Positions 18,605 to 27,423 of a stretch of 64,000 bases of DNA are shown here, piece after piece. The notes beneath the pieces are model-generated. The model did no database searches. It saw only the letters and a program-made list of their open reading frames with translations, and was not told where the DNA came from. Source of the stretch: Reclinomonas americana ATCC 50394 (lineage: Eukaryota > Jakobida > Jakobea > Jakobida); NCBI GenBank assembly GCA_048213135.1, contig PS015009.1, positions 1,550,001 through 1,614,000 on the forward strand. The letters are read 5' to 3'. The position numbers and the translations under genes were made by a program. Within the stretch, counting starts at the first letter, position 1. Every line of letters begins with the position of its first letter.

Positions 18605-19174
18605 CTACAATTTCTTTTTCCTGATCTCGCTCAGGTATTCGGGAGTAAGCCCCAGGTAAGAGGCCAGCATATATTGCGGAACACGTTGCACAAATTCGGG
18701 GAAAGCGTTGTTGAAGAAGCGGTATATTTCTTCGCGTGAAAGTTCGGCCTGGTGTTTCATGCGTACCTGTGCGGCCGCGGTGGAGCGCTGGAACATGATG
18801 CGGAAATAGCGTTCCATCTGTGGTATCTTTTGAAGTAATACATCGTACTGATCATAATCAATGGCGATCAGCTCGCTGTTCTCAATGGCCTGTATATGGA
18901 AGGCAGCCGCTTCCTGACGCTCATAACTGAAATAGTCGCAAAGCCACCAGTTCTCTTTGGCAAACTGAACGATCTGCTCATTGCCTTTACCGCCAATGAA
19001 ATACATACGCAGCAATCCCTGGCTTACAAAGTAAAGCGACCGGCAGATGTCGCCTTCCTTCAGCAACTGCGTTTTCTTTTTTACGGTGATGGAACGGGTG
19101 CAGCCGAGCAGCTCTATTTCTTCTTCACTGCTGAGCGGTACAAACTTCCTGATATGACTGGTGAAAGGATGCAT
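18605..19174 (-). CDS. Crp/Fnr-family transcriptional regulator
   Basis: The N-terminal ~120 residues form a cyclic-nucleotide-binding beta barrel (KKKTQLLKEGDICRSLYFVS, GLLRMYF). The C-terminal part has the short winged helix of the Bacteroidota Crp subgroup, ending QYMLASYLGLTPEYLSEIRK, which is the recognition helix region. The Arg-Ser pair that grips cAMP in E. coli Crp is not evident, so the effector is unknown. It starts 4 bases after the macro-domain gene, suggesting co-transcription, and precedes the AhpD-like gene. Confidence 0.92.
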   Translation of the reverse strand: MHPFTSHIRKFVPLSSEEEIELLGCTRSITVKKKTQLLKEGDICRSLYFVSQGLLRMYFIGGKGNEQIVQFAKENWWLCDYFSYERQEAAAFHIQAIENSELIAIDYDQYDVLLQKIPQMERYFRIMFQRSTAAAQVRMKHQAELSREEIYRFFNNAFPEFVQRVPQYMLASYLGLTPEYLSEIRKKKL

Positions 19175-19178
19175 AGCC

Positions 19179-19706
19179 TTACGAGATCTTGGCTAATGCC
19201 TGTTGCAGGTGATCATAATATTCATCCTCAAAACAAACAAAGATTATCTTCTCCGGCAGCTCCTGTTTCTGGAGGCATTCCAAAACAGTAGTAACGGCTA
19301 CTTGTGCAGCCGCATCTTTTGGGAAACGATAAATACCTGTACTGATACCGGGGAAGGCGATCGTACGGCAACCATTAGCGCTGGCGAGTGTGAGTGAATT
19401 GCGGTAACAGGCGGCCAGTTTTGCGCTCTCGTTTTTATTACCTCCATTCCAAACAGGACCTGCGGTGTGGATCACATAAGTGGCGGGCAGCTTCCCAGCG
19501 CTGGTGATCACGGCCTCACCTGTGGCACACCCGCCCTGCCGGGCAACGATCTTCCGGCAGTCTTCCAGTATTTGCGGCCCGCCTGCCCGGTGAATGGCGC
19601 CATCTACCCCACCACCGCCTAAAAGAGACGTATTGGCTGCATTCACAATGGCGTCGGCCTTTATTTTTGTGATATCACCTTTTATGATATCGATCCTGTT
19701 TATCAT
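19179..19706 (-). CDS. Macro-domain O-acetyl-ADP-ribose deacetylase (YmdB type)
   Basis: The 175-residue protein is a single macro domain. Motifs in order: IIKGDITKIKADAIVNAANT (adenine-binding Asp and Asn), LLGGGGVDGAIHRAGG (phosphate-binding glycine loop with catalytic Asp), GEAVITSAGKLPATYVIH and FPGISTGIYRFP (second loop). These match MacroD/YmdB enzymes that remove O-acetyl from O-acetyl-ADP-ribose or ADP-ribose from acidic residues. It heads a likely operon with the Crp-family gene and has the best promoter match in the window just upstream. Confidence 0.93.
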   Translation of the reverse strand: MINRIDIIKGDITKIKADAIVNAANTSLLGGGGVDGAIHRAGGPQILEDCRKIVARQGGCATGEAVITSAGKLPATYVIHTAGPVWNGGNKNESAKLAACYRNSLTLASANGCRTIAFPGISTGIYRFPKDAAAQVAVTTVLECLQKQELPEKIIFVCFEDEYYDHLQQALAKIS

Positions 19707-19723
19707 GATCCCGGTTGAGAGAT

Positions 19724-19753
19724 CAAAAGTAGAAATTTAAAAATTGAAAACAA
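19724..19753 (-). promoter_or_regulatory. Promoter with Bacteroidota -33/-7 elements for the macro-domain gene
   Basis: On the minus strand TTG (19751-19753) is followed by exactly 19 bases and TACTTTTG (19724-19731), a full match to the TTG-N19-TAnnTTTG consensus. Transcription should start around 19717, about 11 bases before the ATG at 19706. Confidence 0.65.
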
Positions 19754-19766
19754 CGGCAGTAGCCGG

Positions 19767-20732
19767 TTAAGGTTTAACCAGGGCAAACCTCGCCTGCCGG
19801 GTATCCAGTACCAGCCTGTAATTCAAAAACAAGGCATTGCCTGTCATACCGCCAATGCCCATGCTCATCATTCGTTGTACCTGCGTTTCCGATGTGCCTT
19901 CGATGAATGTTGCATGGCGGAGCGGGATGTCTTCCCCGCCGATGCGAATGCTGTCCTGTGTTGCAACCGTATTGGCAGTAAGTGTTTGGCCCCAGGAAGG
20001 CACCGGGAAGGAAACGATCTCTGCGCCGGGTTGTGCCATAGACAGGCAGGTCGCTTTATTCGTCAGCAGTTCAAATGCACTGGAACCGGTATCAAAATAA
20101 AGCATGGTCTTTTTTCCTTTTATAACGGCCGGTAATAGGGTACTCCTCCGGGCAAACATAAAGCTCTGCCATGCAGAAGATGGAATCGCCGGCGCGCTGC
20201 TGCCGGTAACGCGTATGCGCCTGCCGGGATAATCGATCACCAGTACTTTATCCTCGATAAGATCGGCGCCCAGGGTACCAATGATCTTTTGCTTTTTTTG
20301 CCAGTCAATGCCGCTGCTGTCGAATTGTTTTACAGTAATAGATGTTGCCGTAAGGGTTCGCCCGCCGATCGTGAAACGATAACCGTTGAGCTGGGTTGCG
20401 GTATCATTCGCCTGCCATACAGAAGGATATTTTTCGGCGATGCTTTTTAATTTATTTCGGTAAAAAAGAGAAATGGGTGACCCCAGGTCAAACTGCATAT
20501 AAAAGGTTTCGCGGCAACCCGGCAACTTAACCGGTATGAGCAATGCGGAGTGGGGATGGGGACGTCCATTGACCGTATCGGCATACCATTGAAACCGGAC
20601 ATCATAACCTCGTTTATCAGCAACCAGCCCGTTTGGAGGAAGGGTGGGCATCTGTGCTTTTACCAGTAATGAGCCTATAATAAAACTAAAGAGGATCGAT
20701 AAACGCTTCGGCGAAAACAGGAACATCTGCAT
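19767..20732 (-). CDS. Exported retropepsin-like aspartic protease-fold protein
   Basis: A signal segment (KRLSILFSFIIGSLLVKAQ) precedes two aspartic-protease half-domains. The first lobe has FDLGSPISLFY where an active site would read DTGS, and the second has YFDTGSSAFELL, a proper DTGS motif. The C-terminus shows the usual GNALFLNYRLVLDTRQARF strand pair. The Leu in the first lobe makes activity uncertain. ATGs at 20732 and 20726 are both possible. Two further retropepsin-like genes occur within 11 kb. The cellular role is unknown. Confidence 0.78.
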   Translation of the reverse strand: MQMFLFSPKRLSILFSFIIGSLLVKAQMPTLPPNGLVADKRGYDVRFQWYADTVNGRPHPHSALLIPVKLPGCRETFYMQFDLGSPISLFYRNKLKSIAEKYPSVWQANDTATQLNGYRFTIGGRTLTATSITVKQFDSSGIDWQKKQKIIGTLGADLIEDKVLVIDYPGRRIRVTGSSAPAIPSSAWQSFMFARRSTLLPAVIKGKKTMLYFDTGSSAFELLTNKATCLSMAQPGAEIVSFPVPSWGQTLTANTVATQDSIRIGGEDIPLRHATFIEGTSETQVQRMMSMGIGGMTGNALFLNYRLVLDTRQARFALVKP

Positions 20733-20745
20733 ATTTTTTTGACCA

Positions 20746-20753
20746 CAAAGCTA
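20746..20753 (-). promoter_or_regulatory. Candidate -7 box
   Basis: TAGCTTTG on the minus strand matches TAnnTTTG and lies 14 bases before the retropepsin-like ATG; no TTG is found at the expected -33 position. Confidence 0.35.
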
Positions 20754-20822
20754 AAAGGGAATCACAGCCATTGAGCCGTCTTTTGCCCGTCATTTACCCG
20801 ACAAAAATTGATAACCAATAAG

Positions 20823-21413
20823 TTAGGAATATATTGAGAAGCTAATACGATTGACCCTTCGCCAGGTTCTGTAGATGATAATGGCATTGGCGAAATACAT
20901 CATAAAAAAGATCACGAGGTAATGGATATAGTACCCTTTATTAAAATATACTTTTTGAATGATGTTGTAAGCGAGGGTGAGCAGGAACAATAAGTGCATT
21001 GTAACGGCCCAGAATACCTGGGTCCGGAAAATGGACCTGCCTTCTTCAAGAACGGCAGGATTTTTCTCTTTTCGTTTCCTGAGTATATAAAGCGGCACCA
21101 GGAAATGTACAAACGGGATGACCAGGTAACAAAAGCAGGAAAGGCTGAGCATGGACAGAAAATGCCGTTCTTCATTACTGTCTGTGTTTGCTGGTATGGT
21201 TGCGGCAGTTGCAGGCTCTTCCGTTTCCGCGAATGCTTCAAAAGGGATATCCAGTGCAGCGGCGATCGCTTTTAATGTGAAGGGCCTGGGTAGGGTTTCC
21301 CCGGCTTCTATGCGCTGGATGGTACGTACGGTGATACCTGCTTTACCGGCCAGGTCTTCCTGAGTCAGGCCTTTTTTCTTTCTTTCAGCCGTTATCTTTT
21401 GCGACATGCTCAT
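20823..21413 (-). CDS. XRE-family regulator fused to a membrane domain
   Basis: Residues 1-65 are a helix-turn-helix of the XRE/Cro type (RKKKGLTQEDLAGKAGITVR, TIQRIEAGETLPRP). After a Thr/Pro linker, residues ~85-185 carry four hydrophobic helices (LSCFCYLVIPFVHFLVPLYI; AVTMHLLFLLTLAYNII; YLVIFFMMYFANAII), arranged like DUF4870. It is therefore a DNA-binding protein held at the inner membrane. This architecture is common in Bacteroidota; its target and signal are unknown. It is transcribed alone on the minus strand. Confidence 0.88.
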   Translation of the reverse strand: MSMSQKITAERKKKGLTQEDLAGKAGITVRTIQRIEAGETLPRPFTLKAIAAALDIPFEAFAETEEPATAATIPANTDSNEERHFLSMLSLSCFCYLVIPFVHFLVPLYILRKRKEKNPAVLEEGRSIFRTQVFWAVTMHLLFLLTLAYNIIQKVYFNKGYYIHYLVIFFMMYFANAIIIYRTWRRVNRISFSIYS

Positions 21414-21453
21414 GCCCGGCGAAGGTAAAAATTAGTCGTAAGTATCGGGGCTG

Positions 21454-21897
21454 TTATTTTGCCTGCTCCACACTCCATCCGTCAAAGGGCTTCACAGTTG
21501 CGCAGGCGGGCGTTCCGTCTTTGGCGGTTCCGGGTACTTTTGTTTGCAGAACGGTATTGTGCTCCTGCTGAAGCTGATCGATCATATGCCAGATAATATC
21601 GCGGAGCGGAATTTTTAAACGACGCCCCCATGCAGGTTGCGGCTGATCGGCATAGGTGCCGATATCGATATAGAGGAAACGCTGACCGTTGATACCCTGT
21701 GCAAAAGGACCGAAGAAATCGGGCTGGCCTGATTTATCTTTTTTTACGCGGATGGGACAGTGAAAATGAAGATCGCCTTTCGAGGAGCGCTGGATTTGTA
21801 CCGTTTTATATACACTGCCGCTTCCTTCCTGCAAACCAAAATCAACACCGGGCGGTGGGGACAGTAATATAATATGACAGGTGATCTCCTGTTCCAT
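21454..21897 (-). CDS. DUF5990-family protein
   Basis: The 147-residue soluble protein has the family pattern: ITCHIILLSPPPGVDFGLQ, then VYKTVQIQ, HFHCPIRVK, DFFGPFAQGINGQRFLYIDI and a C-terminal KIPLRDIIWHMIDQL helix. Function unknown. It is the last gene of a packed minus-strand operon: the upstream gene stops at 21900, two bases before this ATG, so translation is probably coupled. An association with the Cys-rich membrane proteins upstream is inferred only from that packing. Confidence 0.82.
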   Translation of the reverse strand: MEQEITCHIILLSPPPGVDFGLQEGSGSVYKTVQIQRSSKGDLHFHCPIRVKKDKSGQPDFFGPFAQGINGQRFLYIDIGTYADQPQPAWGRRLKIPLRDIIWHMIDQLQQEHNTVLQTKVPGTAKDGTPACATVKPFDGWSVEQAK

Positions 21898-21899
21898 TG

Positions 21900-22562
21900 T
21901 TATCTTTTCTTTCTTTTTCTGGCCACGATGGCTGCCGGTAAAATGAACTCAGTATTTGAAACCGGGATATTTTTTGACGGAGGATCGTTTTGTTTGTCTT
22001 TATCGGGGCATGGCGGCAGGCTGTCGGTTAACCGGGGAGATTTTGCGGTATCGCGGAAAGGGTTTTGCCATTTGATCACGTTTATACCAATACCGCCGTC
22101 AATCGTTTCACTAATCATTTCAGTTTTCTGCTTTGGGGCACATTTCTTTTTCTTTATTTTTTTCTTAACCGGAACCGGTTCTCCCTGCAAAAAGCGTTGC
22201 TCACTGAAAGTATTGTTATGCGTACCTGCCAGTGCCATATCAAAAGAGAACACGCTGCTGCTGAAACAGATGAAAAGAATGGCGAGAAATTTTTTCCAGC
22301 CCCGGACATTTCTTTTTTCTAAAAAATAGGAAGGGATCTGCACCCTTGTCCTTTCCAGTTGCGACTTCCGGAAGTGGCCACAGATCTTTTTAGTTTGATG
22401 GGCAAGAAAGAAATCCTGTATCTCTCCATCTGTCATATGCGTAAAATCAGTCACTACTTTATCACACGCGTTGCAGTACCTGCCGTTGCCGGAAGGCGTC
22501 ATATTATCCCATCCTTTTGTGCAGGGATGCGGGATGCTGAGCTGAACGAACGCGTTTTGCAT
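21900..22562 (-). CDS. Cys-rich membrane protein of unknown function (paralogue 2)
   Basis: The N-terminal ~65 residues hold a conserved Cys module: SIPHPCTKGWDNM, GNGRYCNACDKVVTDF and later KKICGHFRKSQL, giving four cysteines likely to bind zinc. A single membrane helix follows at ~90-110 (WKKFLAILFICFSSSVFSF), then a Lys-rich segment and a low-complexity C-terminal part. The module is recurrent in Bacteroidota proteins with no assigned function; the FTHMTDGEIQDFF piece is its hallmark. It starts one base after the stop of paralogue 1 and ends two bases before the DUF5990 gene. Confidence 0.78.
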   Translation of the reverse strand: MQNAFVQLSIPHPCTKGWDNMTPSGNGRYCNACDKVVTDFTHMTDGEIQDFFLAHQTKKICGHFRKSQLERTRVQIPSYFLEKRNVRGWKKFLAILFICFSSSVFSFDMALAGTHNNTFSEQRFLQGEPVPVKKKIKKKKCAPKQKTEMISETIDGGIGINVIKWQNPFRDTAKSPRLTDSLPPCPDKDKQNDPPSKNIPVSNTEFILPAAIVARKRKKR

Positions 22563-22563
22563 A

Positions 22564-23241
22564 TTAGTTTTTTCTTTTCCTTTTTCGCCATCCTGCCGGA
22601 ACCAGGAACTCCATTTTACTGAAGGGGTTCTTTCTTACCGGTTTTTCTTTATTTCCCCTATCTTTTTCCGTCAAAGCAAGATGAGCTATGGGTAATACTT
22701 TGGGAATCGGTAAGGGGTAACTGCTAAGGACTTTATTTTCATTAGTGGGTTCGAGGGTGGTATAACCCAACGTTGTTCCCACCTCCATCATTCGCGGAAC
22801 ATCCCACAGATTTTTTTTACGCCTTTTTTTCTTCCTTACTTTTCCCGGACCATTTTTCCATGTTCTTTCTTTGTTTAACTCCATTACTCCCGGCAGATGA
22901 AAGTTTCCGGCGACCGCTACGTCAACTGAAAACATACTGCTGCCAAAACAGATCAGCAATACAACCAAAAATTTCTTCCACAACGGAATAGGCTTGGAAA
23001 GGATATACGAGGGCACCTGTATCCTTATTTGGTCCAGTTGCATATTCCTGAACCTGCCGCAAAGCGCTTTGCCATGATGCTGAAGGAAAAATTCCTGCAC
23101 CTGTGTGTCGCTCATTCCTGTAAAATCGGTGACTACTTTGTCGCAGGCCATGCAATGCCTGCCGTTGCCGGAGGGTGTCATCTGCTCCCAGCTTTGGGTG
23201 CAGGGATGCGGTATGCTGATCTGATAAGCAGGGCTGGTCAT
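22564..23241 (-). CDS. Cys-rich membrane protein of unknown function (paralogue 1)
   Basis: It has the same layout as its downstream neighbour: ISIPHPCTQSWEQM, GNGRHCMACDKVVTDFTGMS and ALCGRFRNMQLDQIR, one membrane helix (WKKFLVVLLICFGSSMFSV) and a Lys/Arg-rich segment, ending in a short tail beginning EFLVPAG, which aligns with EFILPAA of the paralogue. The two arose by tandem duplication and have diverged mainly after the helix. A cytoplasmic zinc-binding head with a periplasmic tail is inferred. It leads the three-gene operon. Confidence 0.78.
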   Translation of the reverse strand: MTSPAYQISIPHPCTQSWEQMTPSGNGRHCMACDKVVTDFTGMSDTQVQEFFLQHHGKALCGRFRNMQLDQIRIQVPSYILSKPIPLWKKFLVVLLICFGSSMFSVDVAVAGNFHLPGVMELNKERTWKNGPGKVRKKKRRKKNLWDVPRMMEVGTTLGYTTLEPTNENKVLSSYPLPIPKVLPIAHLALTEKDRGNKEKPVRKNPFSKMEFLVPAGWRKRKRKN

Positions 23242-23499
23242 GGTAAACGTGTTCTTAAAATTAATTATTTAACCCGGCAGGCAAAGCCCTCGCAGCCCCG
23301 GTGAGAAAAAATTAACAATTTAACAGGAGCCGGAACTGGTTTACGTTTACCCACTGGCGATAGCGGGATTATTCACCAGCAATAAGCCGGGACAGGGATG
23401 ATCAACTGCTGCACTACCACTATCAGGTTATAGCACAGGTGCATAAAAACTGGTATATTCACCTTTTATAATATCAACCTAACCAAAACCAACTGCTTC

Positions 23500-24054
23500 A
23501 TGATCACCCTCATTGTTATCGGCGTCATTGTAGTCCTGCTCATCTTCTGGCTCATCAGCGTGTATAACCGGCTGGCTAAGGAACGCATCCTTACCGAAGA
23601 AGGGGCCAGCGGCGTTGGCACCTGCCTGCAGCAGCGGAACGATCTTATCCCTAACCTGGTAGAAACCGTAAAAGGCTATGCCGGTCACGAGAACGCCACA
23701 CTGGTGGAAGTGACCAAATGGCGCAACCAGAGCGCTGCCGCCACCACTATGGATGAACAAAACCAGGCATCCGTGGGACTGAAACAGGCGCTGATGAATA
23801 TGCTTTCCATCACCGAGAATTATCCTGAACTGAAGGCCAATGCCAACTTCCAGGAATTGATGCAGCAACTGTCGGCAATAGAGGAAAAGATCAACGATGC
23901 CAGGCGTTACTATAATGGCACAGTGCGGACTTACAACCAGCGGCTGGCGGTTTTCCCCAATAATATGGTAGGCGGAAGCTTTGGTTTTAAACCCGCAGTA
24001 TTCTTTGCGGAAGACGCGGAAGCTAAAGTTGCTCCCAAAGTAAAATTCACCTGA
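23500..24054 (+). CDS. LemA-family protein
   Basis: One N-terminal membrane helix (MITLIVIGVIVVLLIFWLIS) is followed by the LemA helical domain with its signature LQQRNDLIPNLVETVKGYA, the ENYPELKANANFQELM motif and the ARRYYNGTVRTYN(Q) segment near the C-terminus, with the closing PAVFFA strand. At 184 residues it has standard length. Function is poorly defined in any species. The DUF2207 gene starts four bases after its stop; the LemA/DUF2207 pair is a conserved neighbourhood, which supports joint action at the membrane. Confidence 0.95.
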   Translation: MITLIVIGVIVVLLIFWLISVYNRLAKERILTEEGASGVGTCLQQRNDLIPNLVETVKGYAGHENATLVEVTKWRNQSAAATTMDEQNQASVGLKQALMNMLSITENYPELKANANFQELMQQLSAIEEKINDARRYYNGTVRTYNQRLAVFPNNMVGGSFGFKPAVFFAEDAEAKVAPKVKFT

Positions 24055-24058
24055 TCCC

Positions 24059-26272
24059 ATGATCCGTTTATTACAGATCCTCTGCTTTGTACTGGCGGGC
24101 AGTGTATCATTGGCCCAACGCCCCGACGCGGAAGCCGGTCCTTCTGATTGGGGGAAGAAAATATCTTATTATTACTCGGCTGCCAGCGAACGCTACTTCA
24201 GCGACCGGGAAATAGACTCCATTTTCTATTTCAGTGTCAAAGAACTGTTTAACTATAACGGTATCCCCGCCAATGTTTTTGAATCGAAATACCAAACGAT
24301 GAAGCCCCAGCTGGTGTCGGCCACAAGAGTGGACATTGGCCAGGCCTTTCGCTGGGTGGAAAGCACAGGAGATGCCACCATCAGGGCCCCCAAAGGATCT
24401 GAAGCATTTACACGCAATAAGGAACTATATATAAAGAGCCTCGTTAAATGCATCAACAAGGCTTTTGTCAATAACCGCAACCTGCGCCGTTACTTCGGTT
24501 TCAACGGCAGCGACCGCATTACTTATTTCAACAGCACGGTACGGGTACAAAAAAACGGGAAACTGCTGGTAACGGAAGAGATCAGCATCTACAACGGTGA
24601 CGGTACTTCCGGCAGCGATGAACCCGGCGGCGGTGAAATTAACAATGAAATTAAAAGAGGCATTGTAAGGGCGTTCCCGCTCTATTATGTGAATGAAAAA
24701 AAACTCTTCCAGAACACGACGTTTAAAGTAAAGAGAGTGCTCCGCGATGGAATGCCCGAGGATTATCATACCGAGAAAAAAGACAACGGCATCCTGCTGT
24801 TCACCGGCAATAAATACCGTTTCCTCGATAAGGGGTTCTATAAATACACCATCACCTACGAAACGGATCACCAGCTGAAACTGCTGAAAGATTATGACGA
24901 GCTGTTCTGGAATGTGACCGGCACCGGCTGGAACTTCAGGATGGATTCGGTAAAGTGTACCATCATTGTTCCCTCTTCAAAAATAGTATCCAACGCCTGC
25001 TATACCGGAGAAGAGGGCTCCAAAGCTTCCGATTGCGATTTTACCCTATACACCGAAGGCGACAGCACCCATATCATTTTTCGTTCGGCCCAATCCCTGC
25101 TGCCCAGGCATGGCTTGTCGGTCGCCAGCTCCTGGCCCAAAGGAATTGTAAGTACGCCTACTGCATGGCAGGACGCGAAGTACATGGTGTGGAACAACAA
25201 AGCGGTGTTCTTCCTTCCGCTGGCGGCTTTGTTCAGCGCCATCTTCTGTTTTATCTACTGGTTAAAATATGGCCGCGACATGGCGAAGGGTTCCATCTAC
25301 CCTGAATACCAGCCCCCGGTCGGGTTTTCGCCTGCCGCGATAGGGTACATCCGCGATCAGCGTTTCGACAAAAGATTTACGGCGGCCACTATCGTAGATG
25401 CTGCGGTGCGTAATATCGTGGGTATAGACGTGGAAAGAGGTGGGTGGGTGTTCAAGCACAACATCTACACCATACGCATGCCCGACAAAAAGCAGAAGCC
25501 GCCGGTAAGTACTTACGAAGATTTTAAAAGTGAAGTCAAAGATCTTGTCGGCACATCTATTGAAAAAGGAAAATACAATTCCGCCCTCGCCGACCTGAAC
25601 AAGAAAGTAGAAAGTCACTGCGACAGCAACTATCGCAATAAGGACGGAAAGAAAGCCATTAAAACGAAAGGCTATTTTTCGCTCAATACTTCTTTTACTT
25701 CCATACCGATATTGGTTTGTATCGCCGCGGCGTTGTGGGGTTTTTTCGGTGGCATTTATCCTATTGTATCGGCCCGCAACTTTACGCAGCTGGGTTATTT
25801 CGCGGCGGGCATATTCCTTTGCTGGCTGGTGTTGAAAATATTCAGCCGGTTGCTGCCCGCATACAATGCGGAAGGCCGCAAGCTGATGGATCATATTGAA
25901 GGGTTCCGCATGTTCCTGGCTACGGCCGATGTACAGCGGTTCGATGCCATGGCACCGCCGGAAAAAACACTGGAACTGTATGAAAAATTCCTCCCTTTCG
26001 CCATAGCGCTCGATTGCGAAGTGGAATGGGGTAAACAGTTTGAATCCATACTGGAAGCCGCCCGGCTCGATCCCGGTACGGCAACCATGTCTTCTTTCAC
26101 CAGTCACATGACCCACGACAGCGACAGCATCAGTTCTTCTTTCGCCTCTTCTTTTTCGGGCGCCATCACATCGGCCAGTTCCCCGCCTTCCAGTTCATCC
26201 GGTGGTGGAAGTTCTTTTGGTGGCGGATCAAGCGGCGGTGGTGGTGGTGGCGGTGGTGGTGGCGGGTGGTAA
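24059..26272 (+). CDS. DUF2207 membrane protein with Gly-rich C-terminal tail
   Basis: A signal peptide (IRLLQILCFVLAGSVSLAQ) leads into an extra ~130-residue N-terminal region, then the DUF2207 beta domain (~155-345: VRVQKNGKLLVTEEISIYN, GFYKYTITYE, ELFWNVTGTGW), a membrane helix at ~380-400, a cytoplasmic winged-helix-like region (ATIVDAAVRNIVGIDV), two further helices at ~550-600, the FRMFLATADVQRFD segment and a Ser/Gly tail ending in eleven consecutive glycines and Trp. This is the usual DUF2207 architecture. It is paired with LemA. Biochemical role unknown. Confidence 0.92.
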   Translation: MIRLLQILCFVLAGSVSLAQRPDAEAGPSDWGKKISYYYSAASERYFSDREIDSIFYFSVKELFNYNGIPANVFESKYQTMKPQLVSATRVDIGQAFRWVESTGDATIRAPKGSEAFTRNKELYIKSLVKCINKAFVNNRNLRRYFGFNGSDRITYFNSTVRVQKNGKLLVTEEISIYNGDGTSGSDEPGGGEINNEIKRGIVRAFPLYYVNEKKLFQNTTFKVKRVLRDGMPEDYHTEKKDNGILLFTGNKYRFLDKGFYKYTITYETDHQLKLLKDYDELFWNVTGTGWNFRMDSVKCTIIVPSSKIVSNACYTGEEGSKASDCDFTLYTEGDSTHIIFRSAQSLLPRHGLSVASSWPKGIVSTPTAWQDAKYMVWNNKAVFFLPLAALFSAIFCFIYWLKYGRDMAKGSIYPEYQPPVGFSPAAIGYIRDQRFDKRFTAATIVDAAVRNIVGIDVERGGWVFKHNIYTIRMPDKKQKPPVSTYEDFKSEVKDLVGTSIEKGKYNSALADLNKKVESHCDSNYRNKDGKKAIKTKGYFSLNTSFTSIPILVCIAAALWGFFGGIYPIVSARNFTQLGYFAAGIFLCWLVLKIFSRLLPAYNAEGRKLMDHIEGFRMFLATADVQRFDAMAPPEKTLELYEKFLPFAIALDCEVEWGKQFESILEAARLDPGTATMSSFTSHMTHDSDSISSSFASSFSGAITSASSPPSSSSGGGSSFGGGSSGGGGGGGGGGGW

Positions 26273-26448
26273 TTTAAATGAAGGAGTGGAAGAATGAAGG
26301 AATGGAAAATGCGGATGCAGTTATTTTTCCCGGCATCTGCTCCGCGTACTCCTGCTCTCCACGATAAAATAACAAACAGTGCAGCCGCTTATACAAATTC
26401 TGTCACAGCCAGCTCCTGTATTGTTATCTTCGTCGTACACCCGTAAGG

Positions 26449-27423
26449 ATGAACAAAGTATTGCCATTGATCATTTGCTTTCTTATGGCGGGCGGCAGCC
26501 TGTGGGCATCGCCTGCGGATTCGGCATTACCGGTTAAACCAGTTCAGCGCCCTCTGCCCGATCCCGTGGTGAAAACAGATACACCCACCTGCATCATCCC
26601 TTATGGCAGGGCCGGCAACCTGATTATTGTAAGAGCAAAGATTGATACGATAGAAGGCAACTTCATCCTCGATACCGGTTCACCCGACCTGGTGCTTAAC
26701 CTCACCTATTTCCGCAACTACGAATTGCTGCACGACGACCCTACGGAAGAAACCGCGGGCATTACCGGCACAACAGCCGCCGTTTCCAAAACCCTGGCCA
26801 GGCAATTCACCTTCGGCAGTTTTCATTATTTCAATACGGTTGCGCATCTTGCTAACCTGGGGCATATTGAGAACAGCAAAGGCATAAAAATACTCGGCCT
26901 TATTGGCCTGCAGATGCTGAAAAACTGCGAAATGATCATTGATCCCGACAGTTCGCAGATCTATCTTCATTATTTCAGTAAAAAAGACAGGGGAACTTAC
27001 CGCAATGAGTGGCTGAAAAATCCGGAGACGTATGAAGTACTGCCCTTCGACATTATAGAAAGCAAGATCATCACCAAAGTGGAGATCGCCGGTAAAAAAC
27101 TCAAACTGGCCATCGACTGCGGGGCAGAGACCAACCTGCTCGACAGCCGCCTGCCCGATGTGGTTTTCGACAACATCACCATCAGCCGGCGTATTATGCT
27201 TACGGGTGTGGGGAGCAGAAAAACGGAAGCGCTATACGGCAACCTCAACCGCATGAAGATTGGCGGCCGGGAAGTGAACAACCTGGCTTTTGTGATCACC
27301 AACCTGGAAAAAACCTGCTTTTCCTATATCAATTGTATTGACGGAATTTTAGGGTTTGATTTTCTTGGTATGCATAAAATCGGGTTTAATTTTGTAACGA
27401 ATAAAATGTATATATGGAAATGA
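26449..27423 (+). CDS. Exported retropepsin-like aspartic protease-fold protein
   Basis: Signal peptide: MNKVLPLIICFLMAGGSLWA. First lobe: GNFILDTGSPDLVLNL, an intact DTGS active-site motif. Second lobe: LKLAIDCGAETNLLDS, where DCGA replaces DTGA. Fold strands follow each motif (ILGLIGLQMLKNCEMIID and GILGFDFLGMHKIGF), the hydrophobic-hydrophobic-Gly pattern of retropepsins. Whether the pair DTG/DCG is active is unknown. Its stop overlaps the start of the glycogen-binding-repeat gene, so the two are translationally coupled. Confidence 0.82.
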   Translation: MNKVLPLIICFLMAGGSLWASPADSALPVKPVQRPLPDPVVKTDTPTCIIPYGRAGNLIIVRAKIDTIEGNFILDTGSPDLVLNLTYFRNYELLHDDPTEETAGITGTTAAVSKTLARQFTFGSFHYFNTVAHLANLGHIENSKGIKILGLIGLQMLKNCEMIIDPDSSQIYLHYFSKKDRGTYRNEWLKNPETYEVLPFDIIESKIITKVEIAGKKLKLAIDCGAETNLLDSRLPDVVFDNITISRRIMLTGVGSRKTEALYGNLNRMKIGGREVNNLAFVITNLEKTCFSYINCIDGILGFDFLGMHKIGFNFVTNKMYIWK

